Shown piece after piece: positions 49,980-61,897 of a stretch of DNA of 64,000 nt. Source of the stretch: Agapanthus africanus (Eukaryota; Streptophyta; Magnoliopsida; Asparagales; Amaryllidaceae); contig CM057344.1 in NCBI GenBank assembly GCA_030015575.1, positions 594,402,410-594,466,409 of the forward strand, in the 5' to 3' direction. The stretch's first letter is position 1. Each line of letters opens with the position of its first letter. A program made the position numbers and the translations under genes. A model generated the notes under the pieces. It worked only from the letters and a program-made list of their open reading frames with translations. It was not told the DNA's origin and did not search any database.

Positions 49980-52900
49980 GGTACTAAGATTTGGTTTCTT
50001 GCTTGGCGCAGAAAGCGAAACATTAATGGCATCCACTTGCGAGAAGTGTTCCAACTGCAATTGCAACTCGTGCTCCGCCTCATCTGGAGGTATAGCCTAC
50101 GGGCCCCAAGCGGCCTCCTTGTTCACGATGCCGGTAGACCAGGTGACTCAGGCCACCACCGGATTGTTCTTTGGGACTATGCTCCCACCGATGAGCTTCA
50201 GCACCCCTGTACTAACACCAGAAGCTCCCAAGAAGTCGTTCTTTGATCGGCTTGCTACTACCGCGGCCCCTCTCAACTGGTCGTCTAGCTCCAATGCCTC
50301 AGTCTTCGCCAGATTAGGCCAAAGTTCATGTGGGCTCATGATGAAGCCTGCAATCCCAGAAAAGGTTGTTCCGAAGAGGATAGCCATCCTTGCTCCTGAA
50401 GTCGTCAAGGCGGCTTCTCCTACCAAAGGGTCGGTCTTTGCAAGACTGACTGTTCCAGCTCCTACTCCCGCTCCTGCTCAAAAGTCTGTATTTGACAGGC
50501 TAGACACTGCTATTGGACGGAACTCGGTCTTCAAGAGGCTAGTGCCAGCAACGCTTCATCTGAACAGGGGGCAGATAAAACCATCCCCATCACCGAACCA
50601 ACACCATCGGCTCAACACGCTCGACGTCGCCACTGGCGCCGAGTGAGGAAGGCTGGGGGCAACTCCCCCTCTGGGCTAACTCCACCAGCCCCAACGGTGG
50701 AAGTCAATGCTGCTGTTCCAACCGGGAATAGCTTTGAATTGCTAAACAAGGTGCACAGGAACTCTCCTACCGCCGTACTGAAAAGATCTCCTCCACCCGT
50801 AGAGAATGTTATAGGAATAAAGCCGGATCAACCCTCCTAGCGGCTTTCTTCCAAAGTTTACAAAGTCTGGTGACGGGTCCAGGAGTCGGTGATCGATCAG
50901 GACTATTTCCGCCGACAGGAAAAACTGAAGGTTCAGCAGGAAGAGAACTGTCCTGGCAAGCCACGAAGGACGACAACCACCTGGGTGCCCGCTACAACGG
51001 CCCCCTCAACGTCAACCGCTCAAAAGAGAAGGAGGCCAGAGAAATCCCCTGTGACTACAGCAGACCACAAAGACACTGAGCCCATATGCCCCAAGTCTGG
51101 GGGCATAACAGTGCATAACGTTTACATGGCTTCCGGAAAAGAAGAAAGCCACACTTCGACGGGCCACCGACCGCTCACCCGATTGATAACAAGGGCTCAG
51201 GAACAACAACAGCAGAAACTTCAAGAAATGTTGACGCAAATGGCCGCACTCACCGGACCAAAAAAAAGCCCGGAGGCATCATCAGAGCAGCGCCACGAAC
51301 AAGAAACCGATGCTGACTACCTGCGCAGAGTCCTCAAAAAGAAGGATAGAGAAGCAGCAGAACAAGCTGCCAACATAAAACGAATGGCGCTTCTCTTCCA
51401 AAACATGGTAGGGATGATGTTATAGCCAGATCCTCCAGCTGAAGACCCTCCTATCATCATTGAAGACGACAGAGGGGAAACATCTAATTCTCCTCCGGCT
51501 CTTTCAGTAGCCAAGGAGGAAACCATTTCCAAGGCCGTACTGGATGACAATACAGCTCAGCAAATACGAGCTCACCAGGCGAATGAAGCGGCCGGCCAAG
51601 TCGTCAAAATTGGGCGACCGTATCCAAGCTGGTATGACTAAATAAAATACCCGCTGGGATACACGATCCCCAAATTCCATGTGTACATGGGGACGGGCAA
51701 TCCTCACCAGCACGTCGCTCAGTTCAGAGCTCTTTGCGGCAACACCGGGGGCGATGATAAGCTTGTGCTTCGCCAATTCATTGGCAGCTTATCGGAGATG
51801 GCCTTCGAATAGTACTCCAAACTTCTAAATGACTCCATCAATACATTTGCGGAAATGGAGCTGTTATTCACCCAGCGATTCGCGAGTGCTAGTGAACACA
51901 CCTCGATAACGGCATTGATCAATGCCAGGATGAAGCCAGGCGAGACGTGGGTCCAATACGCCATACGATGGCGGAATCTGTGGTCGAAGTGCGAACAGCG
52001 CATTGAAGAAGCACCGGCGGTGGGTATGTTCATGGGCACTCTGGACCCTCATGCAACTATCTCCCAGTTCATGATGTTCTTCAAGCCGACTACTTTTCAG
52101 ACCTTGATCGACAAACTGGCCCAAATGGACCAGATGGGTCATAGATCGTCTCCTCCAAAGCCGGACTCTCGAAATGAGAAGGGAAAGGGGAAGGCGATTG
52201 TCGTCGCCAATGCTCAACAGCAGCCCGGTGGCCCAAGACCAGTTGATCGCCAAAATAACAGAACTCGATCTCTCGAAGATAAAATGGGTCGCCCTTACTC
52301 GTTCCTTAGAGACAAGATGAAGAGGTTATTCGAGCTTGCACTGCGCAACAGGCTCATCAATCTGCCAGAGCCAAGACGCCCAGCGCAACCCGGCGACATT
52401 AGCAATCCTAACTACTGCCCTTATCACCGAATGTTGGGCCATCCGATCGAGGATTGTTACATCTTCAAAAGCTGGATAGAAGATCAATACCAGTAGGGAA
52501 AATTCGTATTATCTGAGAATTGGAAGGTGAACCCGCCTCGGCCACACACTCCCAAGAAAACAGATACACCGGGGGCATCATGCTCTTTCGTAGAAGAAGC
52601 TCCATGGGAGGTCGCTCTTTCAGCCAAGGCAAAAAGAATGCTGAAGGATCTCTACACATGTCCGGCAATTAGATGGAAGAATCCACTGGAGCATGAAATC
52701 ATCGAGGGGATGCTGAAACCGCGCCCAACTCCAAAAATCGGTGGTGATAGCCAAAGCACTCACACCCAGCCGTCAAAATCTTCGAAGAAGAAAAAGAAAT
52801 CCAAGAAGCCCGTGAAGCCTGGCGACAAGCGCACGGACCTACAAAAGCAAATTGATGCGCTGGAAGAGTATAACCAGAAGGCGCGGACTCCAATCACGCT

Positions 52901-53826
52901 CCAAGTGTTCCTCAGCCACGTCCTTGAGGACGGAGATGATGGAGAAGACTCGTCGGATGAATCTGAAGATTACGCAGTGAGTTGCCATGTGATCTCTCAC
53001 TCGTCGATAGACGATGAAGAAACTCCTTGCACTGAGAAACTTGGGGCAAATCCTGAACCGGAACTTCCAGGGCCAACAGACGAAATGATCGATGCATTCC
53101 TGAACACAACCCTTCTTAAAAGCAAAGCTGATCAGGAGCGTGAGATGGCCATATTTGAAAAGGCCAAACGCCAGCGATTGGACGAAAGGGCTGAAATATT
53201 CCACCAGATCAAAGTACCTCCGTTGCAAATAAAAACAAGTTCAAGACGAGGAAGAGGTTCGCTAAAGCCATATCAATGGGAATGAAGCTACCATCCTCCG
53301 AAGCGAACGCCTTTGGTGAAGCAGAAACACATCCTAGCTACTGCCTATATCATCGAAAGATTGCGCTCCCCACCGAAGAGTGCAACGCTTTTACAAGATG
53401 GTGGCAGGGATATGAGACTCACCGGCAGCATTTCAAGCGGATGAACGCAAAACTCGTCGGGAGCAAAGAAATACGACCGAGGAGCATAAAAGAACTACCG
53501 GCAACTGTCGCATGGTCAACGCCGGGGGATCGTAAGTTCTCACCTTCGGGAGTGACTCTGACAAAGAAATGGCTTTTGGCCCTCTCTTTAAAGAATCCAT
53601 CTTGGGAAAAGAGGAAGAACCAAGGACTTGTGAGAATATTCAGCTGCGCAATCATACGCCGCCCGAAAAGAATCTTGGGCCTTCGAACAGTGGGTCAAAT
53701 AGAAAAGATAAGGGGAAAGAAAAGGTCTCTGAGGATATCATCCTTGATGACCAAGCCGTCGAGAAGCTGAAAGCAAGGACTCGCCAAAGAAAAGTAAGGT
53801 GGACTACAACGTTCTCGCACACTTGA
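49980..53826 (+). mobile_element. Tat gag region
   Basis: The first part (to about 50646) has a Cys-rich start (CEKCSNCNCNSC) and five SVFxRL-type repeats. Next comes a charged, coiled-coil-like part (50889-51425). The gag core at about 51600-52150 includes MELLFTQRFASASEHTSI and a stretch with GETWVQYAIRWRNLW. A knuckle-like CPYHRMLGHPIEDC lies at about 52417-52460 and a second, CLYHRKIALPTEEC, at about 53340-53385. Lysine-rich linkers lie between. It would form the virus-like particle. The region is broken. Confidence 0.8.
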
Positions 53827-53935
53827 GGAACTCAGCATTCTCGACGCCCTTCTGCTATCCAAAGAGGCGAGAGATTCACTGATCAAGACATTACAAGAGC
53901 CCGAGCAGTTCCAAACTTTCCTCGCCGAAGAAAAG

Positions 53936-55540
53936 ATGAAGGATGAGCTGGAAGAAGTACACACAGCCAATATCACCTTCGGCGATGAAGATCTCCTACT
54001 TGGGACATGCGAGCACAACCGTCCCCTATATGTCTCCGGATACTGTCATGACATCAAGATAGGTAAAATCCTGGTTGATAATGGGTCTTCCATCAATCTC
54101 CTTAACGTGAGGGTGTTAAAGGAAATCTGCATGAGTGTCCAACACCTCGCTTGCTATAAAATCACCATCTCCGGGTTCGACTCTCAGTCATCACGGACGC
54201 TTGAGTCCGTGATACTGACGTTACGCTTTGGGCTGCTTGTCACGGACATTAAGTTCCACGTCATTGACGCCAAGACATGCTACAACGCTTTGCTCGGCCG
54301 GCCCTGGTTACACCAGTACGACATCATTCCCTCTACACAACATCAGTGTATGAAATATTTCAAGGATGGCCTCGAGTATACTGTGACAGGAGAGCTAAAC
54401 CCATTCTCCGTGAATGAAGTCCGAAAGTACGAAGATGCAACATACTTCTTACCAGACTTTGAGGACACAGAAAGATGTCACAAACTGGAGAACAAAGCTA
54501 TCCCTACCATTCCGGTCTCCGGGAGTGATACCGAGGAGGAAGAAGAGATAGTTTACTTAGGTCCGCCCCAGTGCAACAAGCCAGGACCGTCCGCTCCTAT
54601 GTTGATCTTCGGCAGCGACTCGGAAGATGAGGTCCATGCCATATTCTCTGCTCGGCCTTCAATACAAACCTTCGCTGATGAAGAGCAAAGTTTGCAAGTT
54701 GCCATGGTTTCGCCCAAGCATCATAAAGAACTAGACGCACTTGATACCTACAATGTGGAAGAGTTGCAGACGTTCTATGTCCCACCTAGACGAGAAGGTG
54801 AAAAAGCGATCCTATTCTACCGATCCGGGGAAACCAAAGTAGAGAAAGAAATCTGGCACGGCGCGGATTCTATACTTAACAGGCTCCAGCCCATCCGTTT
54901 ACTCAGATATTACACAGACGGACTAAAGAGACTCTTGAGGCGCCAAGGTGTACCCCTTAAGCAAACTGTACGACAAGCACAGTTCTATAACAGGATCTGG
55001 AACGTTCTCGGAACTCAACGAAAGTTGCCCAACGGAAGAATGGAAACGACCGGAGTTGGGTATGTTCAATCCAAGAAACGGGAGCTATTCCGCGACTGCT
55101 ACGTCGTGCATGACTTTGATAAAGAGGGAGATGCTCTATGGGAAGATGTTAACCCTGAACCAGAAAGAGCCCCCGCCGTGAAAATGCCCAGTCCGTCGTT
55201 CGAAGAACAAATGGACAAGCTTATAAGGGAAGCAAGTCAAAAGGTTCGAGACAACCATAATCGCGAAATGACCATCTACAAGAAAGCCAGGACGCGACGC
55301 CTCCTTCAACAGACTGCGAAAAATGAAAATGCTCCTACTTGTGAACCCGTTGTACAGAAGGCCCGACGCAGAGGCAGAAACAAACCAAAGAACGGGAAAG
55401 GCGTTCGACAGCGACAAAGCGGGTCCAAAAAGCCACGCGGTCAAGAAACGGGCAGTCCGGATTCGTCTCTTATAAAGAAGGTGGGTCGAGCATACTCTTT
55501 TGCTCAAGACAAGACAAAGAAGATCTTGATCTTGCCATAA
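53936..55540 (+). mobile_element. Tat protease and downstream linker
   Basis: A 534-codon open stretch. The aspartic protease core is at about 54055-54330, with ILVDNGSSINLL (the DNGS form usual in Tat) and the downstream YNALLGRPWLH. Beyond it lies a long acidic then basic linker with no domain I know, including LRYYTDGLKRLL and a lysine/arginine-rich end (about 55330-55440). Confidence 0.8.
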
Positions 55541-55589
55541 AACATCAAATGATTATCCTCCCGGAGTCCAAGCACCCCGAGAAAGCAGG

Positions 55590-55695
55590 CGAAGTCTCTC
55601 ACCCAGACTATTGCTCCTATTATAGGGCAATAGGACATCCTATTGAAGACTGCTTCACCTTCAAGAACTGGGTCGAAGATCAATATCAACAAGGC
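55590..55695 (+). mobile_element. Third knuckle-like module, between protease and reverse transcriptase
   Basis: It encodes CSYYRAIGHPIEDCFTFK and NWVEDQYQ, a close match to the gag module near 52417-52496 (CPYHRMLGHPIEDC, SWIEDQYQ). Confidence 0.75.
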
Positions 55696-55809
55696 AGGTT
55701 CGCTCTATCCAGCAGCTGAAGGGTAACCCCGCCGCAGAAGCATGAACCCAAATCTATAAGGGTAGAACCAGATCCACATCGGTCTTGGAAGCGAGCTCGT
55801 ACCTGTCAC

Positions 55810-56900
55810 GTGATAATGTTATCAAAAGAAGAACCTGAGAATATGGACGAACTCCCCTGGTGCTTCGAAAATGATAATGACGAGGTAATCTCAGAATTTC
55901 CACCGGCACTGAAAGAGCTAGAGGATGGAATACATACTACTGCAGATAACCTCAAGAAAATTGATTTAGGGACGGCAAGTGACCCGCGACCGATATTCGT
56001 CAGTGAGCTATTGTCTGAAGAAAGGGTGGCTACACTAAAGGACGTGCTCATGCAGCATAAAGATTGCTTCGCATGGAACTATTCCGAGATGCCAGGATTA
56101 GATCCAGAGATTGCTGTACACAAATTGGCGATATCCCCGGACGTTAAGCCAATCAAACAAGCACCGAGAAGAATGCGGCTCGAGCTTGAGATGAGTATCA
56201 ATGCCGAGGTCAAAAAGCTAATCGACTCCGGCTTCATCCAAGAGGTTCAATATCCTGACTGGATCGCTAACATTGTCTCAGTGATGAAGAAAAATGGTAC
56301 GGTGCGCATATGTGTGGACTTTCGGGATCTCAATAAAGCCTGCTCGAAAGATGACTTCCCAGTACCGGTCACCGAGCTGATGATAGATAATACGTCCACT
56401 CATGAAGTTTTTTCCTTAATGGACGGCTCGTCAGGATACAATTAGATAAAGATGCATCCCGAGGACCAGAAGCATACCGCTTTTCGGACTCCTTTGGGCA
56501 TATTCTGCTACAAAGTGATGCCCTTCGGTCTAAAGAACGCCGGTGCCACCTATCAGAGGGCCATGACGAAGATCTTCGATGACCTCATATATGAAGTCGT
56601 CGAATGCTATATCGACGACCTCGTGGTTAAGAGAAAATCATACGAGAAACATTTAGAGCATTTGAAAACCATATTTCAACGCCTTCGGAAATACAACTTG
56701 AAGATGAACCCTCTCAAATGCGCGTTCGGAGTCTCCTCGGGCAAATTCCTGGGATTCATCGTCTGATATCGAGGCATCGAGATAGACCCGTCGAAGATCA
56801 AGGCGATCATGGAAATGCCTCCGCCAAGGACTCTCAAGCAATTGCGGTCTCTCCAAGGGAAGCTCGCGTATATCCGGCGATTTATAGCCAATCTCTCAGG
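55810..56900 (+). mobile_element. Tat reverse transcriptase
   Basis: Motifs in order: VCVDFRDLNKAC-type block (ICVDFRDLNKAC at about 56310-56345), FSLMDGSSGYN, TPLGIFCYKVMPFGLKNAGA, catalytic YIDDLVVK (about 56608-56632) and GKFLGFIV. It copies the element's RNA into DNA. Broken. Confidence 0.9.
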
Positions 56901-56904
56901 CAAG

Positions 56905-57420
56905 TGCCGTCCTTACAGTCACCTGATGAAGAAGGGAACCCCGTTCGTCTGGGATCACAAATGCCAAAGCGCACTGGACGAAATCAAGCAATACCTGCAG
57001 AATCCGCCAGTACTGACCGCTCCCGTTAAAGGAAAACCTCTCGTCCTGTATACAACAGCCCTCGAAGGTTCTTTAGGTGCGCTATGGGCACAAGAAAACG
57101 ACCAAGGGAAGGAGAGAGCCCTCTACTATCTGAGTCGAGTTCTCCTAGGGGCAGAAAGCAATTACTCTCCTATTGAAAAGCACTGCCCGGCGTTGATCTT
57201 CGCAATAACGAAGCTCAGACACTATGTGTTAGCACATGAGGTCCATCTCATATCAAAAGTGGATCCCTTCAAATACTTGATGTCGAAGGCCATATTAACA
57301 GGACGACTCGCTAAATGGGCTTTGCTCTTGATGGAGTTTTCGATAACTTATCGGCTTATCAAGGCAATGAAAGGCCAGGCCATCGCCGATTTCCTCGCTG
57401 AGCATCCTATACCTGCCGAT
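56905..57420 (+). mobile_element. Tat RNase H (first)
   Basis: FVWDHKCQSALDEIK, LVLYTTALEGSLGALWAQ, YYLSRVLLGAESNYSPIEK and FLAEHPIPADSP mark the Gypsy RNase H region after reverse transcriptase. Confidence 0.85.
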
Positions 57421-57479
57421 TCTCCTTTGAATTGCGAACTGTCAGACGAACATGCGTTTGACACGATCGATGGTGGTGA

Positions 57480-57900
57480 TACCCGGTGGGAACTTTATTT
57501 CGATGGAGCATCTTCCATGAAGAAGCGCAAACAAAGCACCCCTATAATCAAATCGGGGATAGGCCTCATCTTCGTAACTCCACAAGAAGGGATAATGCGC
57601 TTCGCCTTCTCCTTGACAGAGTCGAGGACGAACAACAAAGCCGAATACGAAGCTTTGATAGCAGGTCTTGAGATCGCTATCGACATGGGAATTGAAAATC
57701 TCCTCATATACGGAGATTCCCAACTGGTCGTTAGTCAAGTAAACGACGACTATCAAACGTGCAAGCCAGAGTTGGTAAAGTACGGCGAGAGAGTACAGCG
57801 ACTGCTGACTCAAATTCCCTCCTACACCCTGGAAAGCATCCCGTGCGCGGAAAATAGCAAGGCAGATGCATTAGCCAATTTCGTTAAAGAACTGGCCGAT
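57480..57900 (+). mobile_element. Tat archaeal-type RNase H (second)
   Basis: WELYFDGASS, then GLIFVTPQEG, ESRTNNKAEYEALIAGLEIA and IYGDSQLVVSQV. The D..E..D residues of an archaeal-type RNase H are visible. This extra domain defines the Tat lineage. Confidence 0.88.
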
Positions 57901-58113
57901 GAGAACCTCGATGACGTGAGGATCGTTGTGCAAAACCGTCGGGTTCTCGCACTGGCAGAAATATCTCCGGAGTCGTCCGAAAAAAAGGGAGCGATCGAGC
58001 AAACGACTCTGCAAATAAAAGACCAGGAAAAGGTTACGGATTGGAAAGAAGTCTTTATAGGCTACTTCAAATCCCGTCGAACACCTGAAGATGCGTCCTC
58101 AAGACATTAGCTT

Positions 58114-59285
58114 ATGAAACGAGCTCTGTCTTTTGCTTTCGTCAATGATACTCTGTATAAAAGGTCATTTGATTCTCTGTGGCTAAGATGCCTGGGACCT
58201 GAAGAGGCAAAGAGAGTCGTCCAAGAAACTCACGACGGACTCTGCGGTTCTCACCAAGCCGGCCCGAAGATGAAGCTGAAGATTAAAAGGATGGGCTACT
58301 ATTGGCCCACGATGATCCAAGACTGCCTCGAATACGCGAAACAGTGCCACTCGTGCCAAATTCATGGAGACTTTATCCATCAGCATCCAAATCCACCACA
58401 TCCAACAGTGGCTAGCTGGCTGTTCGAAATGTGGGAGACTGACATAATCGGCCCCATCGAACCAGCATCGTCCAGAGGACATCGATTCATCTTGGCGACA
58501 ACCGATTACTTCTCCAAATGGGCAGAAGCAGTACCACTAAGAGAAGTGAATACGGAGAATATCCTCCATTTCTTCAAGACGCACGTCATTTATCGGTTCG
58601 GCACTCTGCGACGGATTATCTCCGATAACGGGCCAGCCTATAGAAGCCACAAAATCAGCCGCTTCGCACAACAGTATAATATAGATTAGAGATACTCTTC
58701 AGTCTATAATCCCCGAGCTAACTGTCTAGCTGAGGCTTTCAACAAGACCTTGACGAAAATCATGAAAAAGACGGTATCCAAGAACAAGAAGGACTGGCAC
58801 GAGAGACTGCATGAAACTCTCTGGGCGTATCGAACTATGTTAAAAACGGCCACGAACACGACGCCGTACGCATTGGTATTCGGTACAGAGGCGGTATTCC
58901 CCTTCGAGATAGAGCTACCCTCTCTACGAGTGGCAGTTCATTACGAGCTAACGGACGAAGAGAATGCTCACCTTCAGTTTGAGGAGCTCGATGCCCTTGA
59001 TGAAACCCGGCTCATAACGCAACAAAATCTTATAAAGCAAAGATGACGCGCTCATACGAGAGATTGACTAGGCCGAGAACATTCCGCCAAGGTGAACTCG
59101 TACTAGTGGTCAAAAGACCTATGATCCCCAATCGTGCCAAATGAGGGAAATTCGAGCTAAACTATGAAAACCCGTATATCATAGACAAAGTCTACCAGGG
59201 TGGAGCCTATCTACTCATGTACATGCATGGTGAAAGACCCTTCAGGCCAATAAACGGTCGCTTCCTGAAGAACTACTATGCCTGA
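58114..59285 (+). mobile_element. Tat integrase
   Basis: The zinc-binding H..H..C..C region (THDGLCGSHQAG ... CHSC) lies at about 58230-58365. Core DDE residues are seen at WETDIIGPI, ISDNGPAYRS and, later, FNKTLTKIM. The C-terminal part continues to about 59285 (RPFRPINGRFLKNYYA). Broken. Confidence 0.88.
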
Positions 59286-59375
59286 TGAGTCACGGCCTAG
59301 GTCAATGATAGATGACGACGCCTATGTCTGCTCGCTATCTTCCTAAGCCCAAACTCTATAAGTAGTAACCGGCAA

Positions 59376-59585
59376 CGGACCGAAACGTCCTTAAACTAAC
59401 AATGGACCGAAACGTCCTTAAACTAATGACGGGCCGAAATGTCCTAAAACTAACATCGGACCGAAACGTCTTTAAACTAGCGACGGACCGAAACGTTCTT
59501 AATCTAACAACGGACCGAAACGTCCTTAAACTAATACCGGACCACTATGTTCTAAAACTAGCCGTTGACCGAGATGTCGATAAAC
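59376..59585. repeat. GGACCGAAACGTCCTTAAAC tandem array (3' side)
   Basis: About eight units of roughly 27 bases just after integrase. They share the core 'gtccttaaactaac' with the array at 49000-49330. Confidence 0.9.
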
Positions 59586-59759
59586 TACGGTGGATTGCGG
59601 CTTCCCAAAGCTGGTAAAAAAAAGAATAAAAAAAAGAAAAAAAGAAAACGGTATGTCTATAAGCAAAATGGGCACGGATGAAAACTCGAAAGGGCTCCGT
59701 GAGTAAAAACGGCAAGGCTACCGACGAGTTTTGTGAAAACCCGAAAGGGCGCAATCTCG

Positions 59760-60300
59760 TTAAAAGACACTTGCAAGGTCCCCTCGACTTTGTAAGGAGA
59801 AACCACCTGCGTGAGATCCTTACGACTCACAAGGGAGCAACACACTTAGGAATCTTCACGATTCCTAAGGAGAAATTACACTTGCGAGATCCTCACGACT
59901 CGTAAGGAGAACCCTCTTATGAGACCCTCACGGCTCATAAGATTTGAAAGTCTTAACCTACAGGGATCTGAACCTGTTCTTAAGCAGCCACCACAACCTC
60001 CGACACTGCCCTACAAGCGGCTCAATGCCGACCCTTGTATACAATCCACGGGCGCGAATAAACATTTCCCTAACAAAGTCCCATTCGTGACTAGGGATAT
60101 GTTTGCACGGTAAACAACCCTTGTGAGTCCTCTCGACTTATGAGAAGAAAATACTCTTGTAAGATCCTTACGACTTACGAGAAGCTATACACTTAGGAGT
60201 CCTCACGATAAACGCACCTACGAGATCCTCACGACTCGCAGGGAGATATACCTTTATGAGACCCTTACGGCTCATGAAGTCAAAGCCTTAGTCGACAGGA
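59760..60300. repeat. 'gatcctcacgactcgtaagg' repeat block
   Basis: Irregular units of about 33 bases built on 'cgagatcctcacgactcg' and 'gagaccctcacggctcataa'. Further copies lie at 61400-61575, flanking the 29-bp array. Confidence 0.85.
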
Positions 60301-60449
60301 TCCTAACCCTGTTCGCTAAGCCACCTTTGTTCCACGTCGACAGAGGTAAGTGATGATTCGCTCCCGGCAATATCCCAGTTGTAGCGATACTGATGCTGAA
60401 ATCGGTGTCTAATTCCAGGCTAGCAGCGAGAAACTAGAGAGCCACACAT

Positions 60450-60665
60450 GCATACGAAATAGCTGAAATGATGGGCAACTTGCAAAAAAATCAGCAAGTA
60501 AAAAATATATGCATGCAAAATAGCCGAAATGATTGGGCAACTCGCAATAAAAAGCAGCGAGTAAAAATAAAATAAATAGCCGAAATGATTGGGCACCGCG
60601 AAAAATAGCCGAAATGATTGGGCAATCGTGACCTTCGCGATATAAAGGCTGAAACGATAGACCAT
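60450..60665. repeat. 'agccgaaatgattgggca' repeat block
   Basis: Four to five copies of 'agccgaaatgattgggca', with 'cgcgaaaa' and 'gcagcgagtaaaa' between them. Confidence 0.85.
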
Positions 60666-60966
60666 CGCGGAAAGAAATAAAGAAAAATAAAATTTATGCC
60701 CTACAGGTGATATCACATCAATCCCTGTATACAATCCAGGGGCGCAAACAAAGAAGGAATCACACCTTCCCTTCCTAGGCTCCATCAGAAAACGAAGCCA
60801 AATCTCGACGGTTTAGGGATAGCCCAGAGATCATCAACAGCGTTCCTCTCCATTCCAGCGAGATTCAGACGCTGCAATCAACCCTGGAGATACGGCAAAG
60901 CCCTACCCCAAATCTCGATGGTTCCCAAACAACCTGGAGACCACTTCGACATTCGTCTCACTACAA

Positions 60967-61395
60967 CGGAAATACATTATCCACATGACCCCGTTCGAAA
61001 ATACGTCATCCACATGACCCCGCTAGGAAATACGTCATCCACATGACCCCGCTCGGAAATACGTCATCCACATGACCCCGCTCGGAAATACGTCATCCAC
61101 ATGACCCCGTTCGGAAATACTTCATCCACATGACCCCGCTCGGAAATACGTCATCCACATGACCCCATTCGGAAATACGTCATCCACATGACCCCGCTCG
61201 GAAATACGTCATCCACATGACCCCGTTCGGAGATACGTCATCCACATGACCCGCTCGGAGATACGTCATCTACATGACCCCGTTCGGACATACGTCATCC
61301 ACATGACTCCGTTCGGAAATACGTCATCAACGTGACCCCGTCTCAAAAATACGTCATCCATATGACCCCGTTTCGGAAATACGTCACTTACATGT
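60967..61395. repeat. 29-bp tandem repeat array, about 15 copies
   Basis: The unit is built on 'gaaatacgtcatccacatga' followed by 'ccccgctcg', nearly invariant across about 430 bases, with edge copies more diverged. It lies in the non-coding region between integrase and the 3' LTR. Confidence 0.95.
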
Positions 61396-61897
61396 CAATC
61401 CCACTAAACACTTACGGATCCTCTCGTTCCGTGAGGAAGAAAAATCTTTTATAAGATCCTTACGACTTATAAGGAAAAACACACTTATGAATCCTCACGA
61501 TTCCTAAGGAGAAAATACACCTAATCCTCACGACTCGTAGGGAGAAAAGTCTTTATGAGACCCTCACGGCTCATAAAATTGAAAAGTCTTAGGTGACAGA
61601 TCCTAACCCTGTTTCCTAAGCCATCACCGCCCTACAAAGAGTCCAAGATGGACAGCTATATACCGTCTACAGGCTACGCTTACTAAGATAATATACCGTC
61701 AATAAAGAAAAGAGAAGAAAGCGACAAGGAGAACATTTGATTCGCATTTAATTAAGCGTTCGAGGCATACCCGTGCATGAATGTGCAAAAGATTTAGTAC
61801 ATAAAATAAAACAAGCTGAAATGAAGAATTTTCCATTCATACTTCGAAAAAGTTTTTACAATTATGAAAGCAGTAAACAAAAACATTATCAAAATGA

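Noticed and set aside
49769-50083. Minus-strand open frame opposite the gag start
   Set aside because: It is a shadow of the sense gag frame with no similarity to the antisense ORFs of this element.
60967-61395. Regular 29-bp repeats resembling a CRISPR array
   Set aside because: Units are directly adjacent with no unique spacers, in a plant retroelement. It is a minisatellite.
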